Shown: piece after piece, positions 24,028 to 30,041 of the stretch
Position numbering within the stretch: position 1 is the first letter of the stretch
Layout of the letters: each line of letters begins with the position of its first letter
Assembly: GCA_049324835.1 (NCBI GenBank)
Contig: JBMOMT010000006.1
Span: 1-30,051 of the forward strand
DNA length: 30,051 bases
Source of the DNA: JBMOMT01 sp049324835
GTDB taxonomy: Bacteria; Chloroflexota; Anaerolineae; CAYNKW01
Direction: 5' to 3'
Translations under genes and position numbers: made by a program
Notes under the pieces: generated by a model
Databases searched by the model: none
What the model was told of the DNA's origin: nothing
The model's input: the letters and a program-made list of their open reading frames with translations, nothing else

Positions 24028-24351
24028 TCAGCGCCCGGCGGTGGCGAAAATCTGGACGTTGCGGCTCGATGCGTAGGCCAGCGCCACCTCGGCCCGCAAG
24101 TCGGCCCACGGATCGCCCGCCTGCCTGTCCGGCAGACAGGTGGCCAGGTGCACCGGTTCGCTCATGGCCTGGTATGCCAGGTCGCCCAGCACGGCGCGGT
24201 GTTGCGCCGGGCCGAGGTAAAAGGCGTCGCACACGTCGGCCAGCAGCGCGGCCAGGTCGGTCTCGATCTCGTGCGCCGGTCTCTCGGCCTCTCGTTCGGC
24301 CCGCTGGCGCAGCTCTTTTAACACCGTCACCAGGTCTTTGCTATTGAACAC
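24028..24351 (-). CDS. Unrecognised element protein with an in-frame CLPDRQAG repeat
   Basis: 107 residues, mainly helical (LVTVLKELRQRAEREAERPA). Residues 73-80 (CLPDRQAG) are encoded by a palindrome, CTGCCTGTC-CGG-CAGACAGG (24122-24142), a kind of repeat that invades coding sequences. The GTG start at 24351 has GGAGGG upstream. Function unknown. Confidence 0.62.
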   Translation of the reverse strand: MFNSKDLVTVLKELRQRAEREAERPAHEIETDLAALLADVCDAFYLGPAQHRAVLGDLAYQAMSEPVHLATCLPDRQAGDPWADLRAEVALAYASSRNVQIFATAGR

Positions 24352-24354
24352 CTT

Positions 24355-24383
24355 TTGCCCTCCGTTCCAAGTCGTGGTAAAAT
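24355..24383 (+). promoter_or_regulatory. Promoter of candidate antisense RNA 2
   Basis: -35 TTGCCC (24355-24360), 17-bp spacer, -10 TAAAAT (24378-24383). It is similar around the -10 to the promoter at 21474-21503. Confidence 0.45.
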
Positions 24384-24389
24384 GGAAGG

Positions 24390-24459
24390 TGAGAGTTTGC
24401 CGGGTGGTATCCTCTCACCTGCTGCCGTGGCTCTTGCCAGTCACGGCAGCACCGTTTTT
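24390..24459 (+). ncRNA. Candidate antisense RNA 2
   Basis: Predicted transcript of about 70 nt with two hairpins: GGTGAGAG/CTCTCACC (24388-24395, 24412-24419) and GCTGCCGTG/CACGGCAGC (24421-24429, 24442-24450), then ACCGTTTTT. It is antisense to the end of the GIY-YIG-like gene and to the leader of the next gene. It has the same promoter-hairpin-terminator plan as candidate 1. Inference only. Confidence 0.33.
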
Positions 24460-24726
24460 CCGGCAGATGGGACACAGCCCCGGCCCATCGTGCCGCCGTT
24501 TCAGTCTGCGCTCCAGATCACGATCCCCGTCCGGCCACACTCTGGCCACCGTCCAGCCGATGCCGGCCTGGTTCACAGCGCGCACGATGGCCGCGCCGTT
24601 GCCCGCCCGGTGGCGCTCGATGCGCGCGTCCAGGTCGTCGGCATAGCCGAGGTAGTGTTGCGCCTGGCCTCTTGGGTTGGCCGGGTCGCCGATGGGCCGG
24701 TCAAAGTGCAAGAGGTAGACGGCCAC
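24415..24726 (-). CDS. GIY-YIG-like nuclease domain protein
   Basis: 103 residues. VYLLHFDRPIGD and HYLGYADDLDARIERHRAGN match the degenerate GIY-YIG fold, with Tyr and Arg in expected places, followed by VARVWPDGDRDLERRLKRRH and a terminal CPIC. Such small proteins are frequent on phages and plasmids. The key Glu is not certain, so nuclease activity is unproven. It overlaps the upstream gene by 26 nt. Confidence 0.72.
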   Translation of the reverse strand: MAVYLLHFDRPIGDPANPRGQAQHYLGYADDLDARIERHRAGNGAAIVRAVNQAGIGWTVARVWPDGDRDLERRLKRRHDGPGLCPICRKNGAAVTGKSHGSR

Positions 24727-24922
24727 AGCTCACCCCCTGGGCCTTTGCCGGTCTCAAACCAAACGCCAGCGCGACGGTGGTTAATGCGGCCAGATAGCCG
24801 GCCCGGTATCCCTCGGCCCGCTCGCCCGATGCGCCGGTCACGTCCAGGGTCAGGGTCGCCGCCTGCTCGGCGGCCAGGATCGCGTTTTCGATGTCTGTCC
24901 TGTACCACACCTCAAGCGCCAT
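24701..24922 (-). CDS. Small GYRAGY-motif protein A
   Basis: 73 residues, start ATG 24922 with GAGGGAGG upstream. ALEVWYRTDIENAILAAEQA, then AEGYRAGYLAALTTVALAFG, may form a helix with a GxxxG-like face. It shares the GYRAGY motif with the next two genes. Function unknown. Confidence 0.6.
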   Translation of the reverse strand: MALEVWYRTDIENAILAAEQAATLTLDVTGASGERAEGYRAGYLAALTTVALAFGLRPAKAQGVSCGRLPLAL

Positions 24923-24932
24923 GTTGCCTCCC

Positions 24933-25220
24933 TCATGTAGTCTTTGTGCTGGCGGCGGCCTGGTCGCGGGACTTCTGCTTGGTGGGACTTTTTCCACCAT
25001 GCTCAACATCTCCGTGCCGGGCATGACCGCCAGCCACTCGCCCGGCGTCCTGCCGCTTCCTGGCCTCCTCGGCAAAGTGCGGCTCGATCTCCAGGGCCGC
25101 CTCATAACCGGCCCGGTATCCCTCGGCGTATCCCGGCAGGCTCGATGTCAGCGCCGTGATCAGCGGCTCGATGCCCAAGCGCCGGTCGGCCTGCCCACGT
25201 CTAAAACCCAGTTGCCACAT
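24933..25220 (-). CDS. Small GYRAGY-motif protein B
   Basis: 95 residues. The central motif PGYAEGYRAGYEAALEIE is shared with neighbours; the C-terminus is polar and charged. ATG 25220 follows GAGGTG, which overlaps the previous stop. Function unknown. Confidence 0.55.
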   Translation of the reverse strand: MWQLGFRRGQADRRLGIEPLITALTSSLPGYAEGYRAGYEAALEIEPHFAEEARKRQDAGRVAGGHARHGDVEHGGKSPTKQKSRDQAAASTKTT

Positions 25221-25221
25221 G

Positions 25222-25707
25222 CTACACCTCGATCACGTTGTGGTCGTTTGCCGCGCGCAGGCGAAAAGGCGCGGTCACGTTGGGCAGTACCACCACTTGT
25301 GGCGCTGGCTCGGCGGCTCTGGCCGCCTGGCGCGTCGCCGTCAATCGCTCGGCCAGCCCCAGGCCCCGCTTTGCCCCGTCCAGATACGCCCCGGCGCGCT
25401 CGGTGGCCTCTTCTTTCAGGCGCTCGATGGTGTCTGCGCTGGCAGCCCGCCCAGCCCGGTAGCCGGTGTGGTAGCCGTCGTCGTAGTGTTTCCGTTTGCC
25501 GCTCTTTTGGCCCAGGCCGTAACCCAGCGCCCCGGCCAGCGCCACGGCCACGGTTGCCACCAGCGCCCAGGTCGCCAGTTGCCCGCCGGTCAGGTGGGCT
25601 TGCATCCAACCCAGCACCCAGCGCACGCCCACGATAGCTCCGGCCATAGTCACGGCGGCAGCCGTAAAGATAATGGCAAACCCCTGGCTTTCTCGTCTCA
25701 TGTCCAC
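25222..25707 (-). CDS. Two-helix membrane protein with GYRAG motif
   Basis: 161 residues. Two membrane segments (FAIIFTAAAVTMAGAIVGV and WALVATVAVALAGALGYGLG) precede DDGYHTGYRAGRAASADTIE and a cytoplasmic-looking tail ending in VVVLPNVTAPFRLRAANDHN. The GTG at 25707 fits the GGAGG spacing better than the ATG at 25701; both are possible. It lies just downstream of the FtsK-like gene and may be a membrane partner of the translocase (inference). Confidence 0.65.
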   Translation of the reverse strand: MDMRRESQGFAIIFTAAAVTMAGAIVGVRWVLGWMQAHLTGGQLATWALVATVAVALAGALGYGLGQKSGKRKHYDDGYHTGYRAGRAASADTIERLKEEATERAGAYLDGAKRGLGLAERLTATRQAARAAEPAPQVVVLPNVTAPFRLRAANDHNVIEV

Positions 25708-25720
25708 AAACACCTCCCGC

Positions 25721-25817
25721 CTGTCTGTCTGTCTGGTGCGCTCTCCCACCTCTCCCCTACCCTGTTTTTGGCAGTTTTCCGGGTGGGTGTGTGTGTGTTC
25801 GCCAGACAGACAGACAG
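25721..25817. repeat. Perfect 16-bp inverted repeat with 65-bp spacer
   Basis: CTGTCTGTCTGTCTGG (25721-25736) and CCAGACAGACAGACAG (25802-25817) flank a spacer holding a GT-rich run (GTGTGTGTGTG). It occupies the gap between the translocase stop and the membrane-protein gene. It could fold as an RNA stem of 16 bp or act as a DNA site. Confidence 0.85.
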
Positions 25818-27107
25818 TTACAGTGTGGCCTCGGTCACGTAATAGCCGTTGCCTTCCAGCCAACCGTGGGTATCGCGTCCCAGGTTCAGCAGTCGGATCG
25901 CGCGCTCGGCCCCAGGCCGGCCCAGCCCGGAGGCCTCCAGGCGGCGCACCATCGCCGGCCGACCCTCACCCTCGCTGGCGGCCACGATGGCCACCGCCAG
26001 CTCGCCGCCGGTGTAGCTCCAGCTCGCCCTGTCGCCCGGCAGTTCCTGGCCCACCTGGCCGGCGTCGTATTCGGGCCAGTCGTCGAATAACCACGCTCCG
26101 GTCGGCGCTTTGTCAAAGTCCCGCGCGTCCACAAACGCGCCCTGGACCCGGTGGCACACGCCAGGCGCTACAGTGTAGGTGTCGCCCGCGCCCAGCAGGT
26201 GGTCGGCCCGTGGCAGGTTGCCGCCCACGGCCACCCGCGAGGCGTCCGGATCGCCCACTTGCAGCGCCAGTTTGCCCACCAGGTTTCGCCGGATCGCCGG
26301 ATCGCCAAAGGCGGCCACGGTCGGGTGTTGGGTGGCCAGCACGCAATGGACGCCGGCAGCCCGGCCTTGCGCCACCAGTTTCTTGAGCAGGCCCACGGTG
26401 GCGTCATCGTCTGCAAATTCCTGGATTTCGTCAAAGACCACCACCACGCGGCCCTGGTGGCCGCCGCTCTCGTAACGCTGGCGCATCGATGCGCAGGCCC
26501 AGCCCAGCGCCGCGCGCACGGCCTCGGTCTCGGTGGCCACCGGCCCTACCACGCCCCGCAAGTGTGCCACCTGCGCCAGGCTCTCACCGTATTTGCCGTC
26601 TATCAGCACCAGCTCGTTAGCCGGGTCGGCGCTCAGTTGTAACACGGCGCTTCTCAGGGCCACGCTCTTGCCGCTGCCGGTCGTGCCGGCCACCAAAAAG
26701 TGAGGCGTCCGGTCAGACAGACCCGTTATCACCGTTGCGCCCAGCTCGTTTTTACCCGCGATCCAGCGCCCACCAGCGGCAGGGTGTCGGCCCAGGTCGC
26801 CGAGCCGGATCATGGTCTCGGCCAGCTCACCAGGCCAGCCGGCCTCAAGTCGCACGTAGCGCCCGGCCATGTAGGCTTGCGGGTCGCCGCTGAAGGGCCA
26901 GGGCACAAACTGGCGCAAGGTGGCGGCGTCGCTGGCCGTCATCTTGCGTAGCAGCTCACCCGCGCCGAGGCCGGCCCGTATCTCCAGCGCCCCAGCCCGT
27001 GGCCCGGCGATGCCCTCAATCGCGGTTATGGCCGGCAGCGCGCCCTTTTCCGCTGCCCCGCGCAGATAGTCGGCCCACTCTTGCAAAAGTCGGTGTCTGG
27101 CGTCCAT
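25818..27107 (-). CDS. FtsK/SpoIIIE/TraB-type DNA translocase
   Basis: 429 residues. Motor domain with Walker A VAGTTGSGKS (139-148), Walker B VVVVFDEIQEF (221-231) and the sensor-like VLATQHPT. A C-terminal winged helix (VRRLEASGLGRPGAERAIRL) is similar to a gamma domain. The N-terminal part (20-110) lacks membrane helices. The family moves double-stranded DNA; in AICE elements such a protein mediates conjugal transfer without a relaxase. It could equally aid segregation. The ATG at 27107 follows GAGGTG, which overlaps the stop of the small gene before it. Confidence 0.88.
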   Translation of the reverse strand: MDARHRLLQEWADYLRGAAEKGALPAITAIEGIAGPRAGALEIRAGLGAGELLRKMTASDAATLRQFVPWPFSGDPQAYMAGRYVRLEAGWPGELAETMIRLGDLGRHPAAGGRWIAGKNELGATVITGLSDRTPHFLVAGTTGSGKSVALRSAVLQLSADPANELVLIDGKYGESLAQVAHLRGVVGPVATETEAVRAALGWACASMRQRYESGGHQGRVVVVFDEIQEFADDDATVGLLKKLVAQGRAAGVHCVLATQHPTVAAFGDPAIRRNLVGKLALQVGDPDASRVAVGGNLPRADHLLGAGDTYTVAPGVCHRVQGAFVDARDFDKAPTGAWLFDDWPEYDAGQVGQELPGDRASWSYTGGELAVAIVAASEGEGRPAMVRRLEASGLGRPGAERAIRLLNLGRDTHGWLEGNGYYVTEATL

Positions 27108-27110
27108 CTT

Positions 27111-27218
27111 TTACACCTCCAAGTCGGCGGCCTGCGCTTTGCTCACCAGCACCAGTACCGGGTCATCGCCCGGCCAGTATTCTAGCGTCAAGTCGTCGGT
27201 CACAGTGACGGTAATCAT
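27111..27218 (-). CDS. Small 35-residue ORF between ParR-like and translocase genes
   Basis: ITVTVTDDLTLEYWPGDDPV, then LVLVSKAQAADLEV: a strand-rich acidic small protein. The ATG overlaps the ParR-like stop (ATGA) and the stop overlaps the translocase ribosome site, which supports real translation. Function unknown. Confidence 0.6.
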   Translation of the reverse strand: MITVTVTDDLTLEYWPGDDPVLVLVSKAQAADLEV

Positions 27219-27496
27219 AGCCCCAGCCCATCCAGTGCGGCCTGCGCTGCCGCTTGCGCCGGTGTCAGCTCGTCGTCGCCGGCAGGGTCGCCGGTGGCCA
27301 CGGTAACACCGTTGCGCAGCAGCCGCTTGATCTCGCCCAGTTCGTTGATCACGTCGCCCAGGGTCAACTCGTGTAGCCAGCTCGCCCGGATCGCGGCCCG
27401 GATCGCGGCGCTCAGATTGTCTTGCCGGTCACGCCAGGCCAGCAGATCGGCGTCTCTCTCTGTGTCACACGAAAAGGCGACGGTCACTTTGGCCAT
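27215..27496 (-). CDS. ParR-like small DNA-binding protein
   Basis: 93 residues. KVTVAFSCDTERDADLLAWR, then SAAIRAAIRASW, has the strand-helix-helix pattern of ribbon-helix-helix partition adaptors, followed by an acidic tail (GDPAGDDELTPAQAAAQAAL). The ATG at 27496 starts 1 nt after the actin-like gene stop. Small ParR adaptors typically follow parM and link filaments to a centromere of short repeats; that role is inferred from order and fold. Confidence 0.65.
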   Translation of the reverse strand: MAKVTVAFSCDTERDADLLAWRDRQDNLSAAIRAAIRASWLHELTLGDVINELGEIKRLLRNGVTVATGDPAGDDELTPAQAAAQAALDGLGL

Positions 27497-27497
27497 G

Positions 27498-28481
27498 TTA
27501 GCCCCGCTTGCTCTGGTTCGCGGCGAATCGATAGAATCCGGTGGCGTTGGCCAGCTCGGGCTTGTCCAAGACCACCGCCTGGCGAAACGCGCGCCGGATG
27601 TGTTGCCCCCACAGGTGCGCGCCGCCGCCACACACGATCACCCGTTGCATGGTAGCCGCGCCAGCGCCCCAGTATTGCGTCGCTGTGTCTACAATCTCGT
27701 GGCCAATGTCGTCTAGAATTGGATCCACCACCGGCCCCAAGTCCAACCGCTGGCCCTGGTCGTACGTCTCACCGGCCACGATAGCGCGCATGATGTCATG
27801 GTCGCCCAGGCGCTCCAGTCCAGGGTGCTGGCCGGCCAGCCAGTCACGCACCACCCGCACCACGTGCCACGCGCCCCGCTGTGTGCCGCGCGTCTCGTTC
27901 GGTATGTCGCTCAGGCCGGCCACCGACAGATAGTTGACGGTGTGCCCGCCGATGTCCAGCACCCCCACCTTTTGGTGGGTCAGCGCCTCGTCGGCCACCC
28001 GGCCCCGGTCGTCGAGCAGCAGCGCCAGCACCGCGCCCCAGGCTTGCGGCACAACCCGCACCGTCTCGACGGTCAGGCTCTGCCCGCGCCGACCCTCTCT
28101 GACAAACTGGTGAGTACCCAGCAGGCGGTCCCGGAGTCTGGCGCGATCCCGTTTGTAGTCGGCCAGAGGTAGCCCGGTCACCAGGTTGACGGTGGCCTGG
28201 GTGGCCTCGGTCAACTCGCTCAGGGCAGCCAAAAACAGGCTCAGGTATTCGGGTGTCTCGATCCAGCCGGCGCTCTCTTTGCGCGCGCCCGTCACCGCCT
28301 TTTTGACGGCCTCAGCGCCACACAAAAACCGGCCCGCCGGTGAGGCCACGATGATGGTCTGGTGGCCGTTCAGACTGAACATGCTCTCTGCCGGGCGCAC
28401 GGCGAAACTCTCAAAGTGGGCGATGCGCCCGTCACCCACCGCCTTTGTGGCGTAAAAGCCGCCGTCGTATCCTACGTTCAT
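27498..28481 (-). CDS. Actin-like plasmid segregation protein (ParM/StbA family)
   Basis: 327 residues, actin-like ATPase fold. Phosphate 1 motif VGYDGGFYATKA (3-14), phosphate 2 motif GVLDIGGHTVNYL (173-185), adenosine motif VIVCGGGAHLW (281-291). It would polymerise into filaments that push plasmid copies apart. The ATG at 28481 follows AAGGAAGG. The longer upstream frame overlaps the leader and is rejected. It forms a unit with the ParR-like gene. Confidence 0.87.
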   Translation of the reverse strand: MNVGYDGGFYATKAVGDGRIAHFESFAVRPAESMFSLNGHQTIIVASPAGRFLCGAEAVKKAVTGARKESAGWIETPEYLSLFLAALSELTEATQATVNLVTGLPLADYKRDRARLRDRLLGTHQFVREGRRGQSLTVETVRVVPQAWGAVLALLLDDRGRVADEALTHQKVGVLDIGGHTVNYLSVAGLSDIPNETRGTQRGAWHVVRVVRDWLAGQHPGLERLGDHDIMRAIVAGETYDQGQRLDLGPVVDPILDDIGHEIVDTATQYWGAGAATMQRVIVCGGGAHLWGQHIRRAFRQAVVLDKPELANATGFYRFAANQSKRG

Positions 28482-28524
28482 TGTCAACCTTCCTTTCTGG
28501 TATAACCTTTTTAGACTAAAGTTT

Positions 28525-28806
28525 TTATACCGCCACCACTTTGCCCAGGTAACGGCTTCTCTTGACCTTGCCCTCAAACCATCGCTCGTAAGCGTAGGGT
28601 CCGCAGTTATTGATCACCTTCAGCTCGACCCACCGACCACCGCCGCGCCGTTGGCCGTTGCCGCCGTTTTTAGGGTCAGTGTCGGCCTCTTGCTCGGCCT
28701 CGGTTGCCCCTAAATGGGCGATGCGGGCGTCCACCTCGGCCCGCAAGTCCAGCAGGCCGGCGATGTCCAGGTTGTCCAGTAATGCGCTCCAGGTCGTGCT
28801 TTCCAT
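28525..28806 (-). CDS. Small protein with DUF6788-like C-terminus
   Basis: 93 residues. An acidic helix (ALLDNLDIAGLLDLRAEVDA) is followed by a Gly-rich linker and GPYAYERWFEGKVKRSRYLG, which resembles the C-terminal motif of DUF6788-type mobile-element proteins. The ATG at 28806 has GAGGGA upstream. Function unknown. Confidence 0.65.
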   Translation of the reverse strand: MESTTWSALLDNLDIAGLLDLRAEVDARIAHLGATEAEQEADTDPKNGGNGQRRGGGRWVELKVINNCGPYAYERWFEGKVKRSRYLGKVVAV

Positions 28807-28859
28807 TTTCCCTCTGCAAAAGCCCAGCGGCTTTGTCATAACCTTAGACGTTTCACAGC

Positions 28860-28898
28860 AAAAAAAGGGCGGCCCTAACGGTCGAGGTATAGCCGCCC
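28860..28898 (-). terminator. Terminator overlapping the end of the second HTH gene
   Basis: On the minus strand, GGGCGGC (28898-28892) pairs with GCCGCCC (28873-28867), followed by seven T. The 18-nt loop contains the gene's stop codon, so it partly terminates between the regulators and the partition genes. Confidence 0.75.
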
Positions 28899-29066
28899 GT
28901 TCTCCTGCTCTCTCGTGATACGCTCGATCTCGGCCCGGTCGATCAACCACACCAGACCGCCCGCCTTTTCAGCTTTGATGATGCCTGCCCGCAACAGCCG
29001 CCGCACGTGGTCAGGATGGTAGCCCAGCACCTCGGCGGCTTGTCTCACAGTCAGTTTGTTGGTCAT
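28875..29066 (-). CDS. MerR-type helix-turn-helix protein (excisionase-like) 2
   Basis: 63 residues. TVRQAAEVLGYHPDHVRRLL, then IKAEKAGGLVWLIDRAEIE, is a HTH_17/excisionase-type winged helix. The ATG at 29066 is used; the longer frame overlaps the promoter at 29142-29187. It is a paralogue of the next gene upstream. It could be a recombination directionality factor or a repressor. Confidence 0.82.
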   Translation of the reverse strand: MTNKLTVRQAAEVLGYHPDHVRRLLRAGIIKAEKAGGLVWLIDRAEIERITREQENGRLYLDR

Positions 29067-29141
29067 CGCTTGCGCCTTTCCTTGCTTCTGTTTATTCTCT
29101 AGCGGGTAGACTAAACACAAAAAAGAAGAGGCCAAGAGCCA

Positions 29142-29187
29142 TACCCGTATACAGGTAAAGTATACCACAAAAAAAAGAGAATGTCAA
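29142..29187 (-). promoter_or_regulatory. Strong promoter with operator between the two HTH genes
   Basis: On the minus strand, -35 TTGACA (29187-29182), 17-bp spacer, -10 TATACT (29164-29159). Just downstream is a near-palindrome TACCCGTATACAGGTA (29142-29157), with 14 of 16 positions symmetric. It probably drives the second HTH gene and perhaps the partition genes. Confidence 0.85.
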
Positions 29188-29199
29188 GCGATGCGACAA

Positions 29200-29436
29200 T
29201 CAATCACTTTGCCGCGCCCCGGTGCGCCAGGGATCGTGTTTCTCAGTGCCCAGGTCATCCATGCGCCGCTTGTACTCCAACAGCCCCCCACGGTCTATCA
29301 TCCAATCCCGCCCGAATTTCTTACCGTTAACACGTCCTTTTCGGATTAGCCAGCGCACGTGAGCAGGGTCATAGCCGGTCAGCTCTGCCGCCTCTGCCGT
29401 CGTGATCCATTCGGTTGAGTCAAAGTGCTCGGTCAT
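29200..29436 (-). CDS. MerR-type helix-turn-helix protein (excisionase-like) 1
   Basis: 78 residues. WITTAEAAELTGYDPAHVRW, then GKKFGRDWMIDRGGLLEYKR, is a HTH_17-type winged helix. The ATG at 29436 lies 3 bp from the right iteron array, so repeats sit in its promoter region. It may bind the iterons (inference). Confidence 0.82.
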   Translation of the reverse strand: MTEHFDSTEWITTAEAAELTGYDPAHVRWLIRKGRVNGKKFGRDWMIDRGGLLEYKRRMDDLGTEKHDPWRTGARQSD

Positions 29437-29438
29437 AC

Positions 29439-29762
29439 CGCCCTGCCAAACCGTTACAACCGCTACAACCGCTACAACCGCTACAACTCCGCTTCCCAGG
29501 CATTATATGCATCCAAGTATGCGCCCCGTTACAACCGCTACAACCGCTACAACCGCCCTACCAAACCGTTACAACCGTTACAACACTTACAACACCTACA
29601 ACGCCCTACCAAACTCGGCTTTCTTTTGCAAAAGTCCAAGCTGGACTTTTGGTTACAACACTTACAACACCTACAACCGCCCTGCCAAACCGTTACAACC
29701 GTTACAACCGTTACAACCGCCCGGTCGTTGTTACCGTTGTTACCGTTGTTACCGTTGTTACC
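29439..29762. repeat. Right iteron array: mosaic of 9-bp and 13-bp units
   Basis: Seventeen direct 9-bp units of the form [CA][GC][TC]TACAAC lie at 29452-29487 (4), 29527-29553 (3), 29567-29602 (4), 29651-29677 (3) and 29691-29717 (3). Four copies of GTTGTTACC in the opposite sense follow at 29727-29762. A 13-bp unit CGCCCT[GA]CCAAAC recurs at 29439, 29554, 29602 and 29678. Between blocks are palindromes CTTTTGCAAAAG (29623-29634) and AAAAGTCC-AAGCT-GGACTTTT (29630-29650). It is a probable origin or partition centromere. Confidence 0.9.
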
Positions 29763-29802
29763 ACTTTTTTGACATACACCCCCTTGTGTCAACACGCAAA
29801 GC

Positions 29803-29831
29803 AAAAAAAAGCCCCACCTGGCAGGTGAGGC
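29803..29831 (-). terminator. Element-encoded terminator downstream of tRNA-Asp
   Basis: On the minus strand, GCCTCACCTGC and CAGGTGGGGC form a strong hairpin followed by eight T. It lies between the tRNA and the iterons. Confidence 0.88.
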
Positions 29832-29924
29832 AAATCGCCCATGATTGAGGGTGAGACTGTCTGGCCCTTCAGCCCCACCGGTCGGCCAGCTCGGCCCCAG
29901 GCATTAACACGAGTATGTCTGATA

Positions 29925-29937
29925 CGGGAGCGACGGG
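29925..29937. other. Putative attR core in the tRNA-Asp 3' end
   Basis: CGGGAGCGACGGG covers the discriminator base, the 3' acceptor strand and part of the T-stem. It is identical to 17247-17259. On the element side, ATGTCTGATA (29915-29924) is the inverted partner of 17271-17280. Confidence 0.8.
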
Positions 29938-29997
29938 ATTTGAACCCGCGATCTCCGGCTTGACAGGCCGGCATGTTAACCGCTACACCACGCCCCC
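29925..29997 (-). tRNA. tRNA-Asp (anticodon GTC)
   Basis: Reads GGGGGCG at the 5' acceptor pairing with CGCTCCC (one G-U). The anticodon stem CCGGC/GCCGG has loop CTGTCAA (anticodon GTC). The T-loop is GGTTCAAATCC. CCA is not encoded. The gene is intact despite the insertion, since the element restores its 3' end. Confidence 0.96.
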
Positions 29998-30012
29998 ATT
30001 CGAACGGGCGAT

Positions 30013-30041
30013 AATATATCACACATCGCCGTTTAAGTCAA
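30013..30041 (-). promoter_or_regulatory. tRNA-Asp promoter
   Basis: On the minus strand, -35 TTGACT (30041-30036), 17-bp spacer, -10 TATATT (30018-30013), 16 bp before the tRNA 5' end. Confidence 0.8.

Noticed and set aside
29439..29762. CRISPR-like array
   Set aside because: Units are 9-13 bp with no 25-40 bp unique spacers, and no cas genes are present.
29402..29848. Plus-strand frames rich in TATTATTATT, RYNRYN and LQPLQP repeats
   Set aside because: They are translations of the 9-bp iterons, open in several frames because the unit is a multiple of three without stops.
17212..29937. Prophage interpretation of the element
   Set aside because: No terminase, portal, capsid, tail or lysis genes are recognisable, while partition and replication genes are present.
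29789..30022. 77-codon minus-strand ORF across the tRNA
   Set aside because: It is a translation of the tRNA-Asp gene and its flanks.
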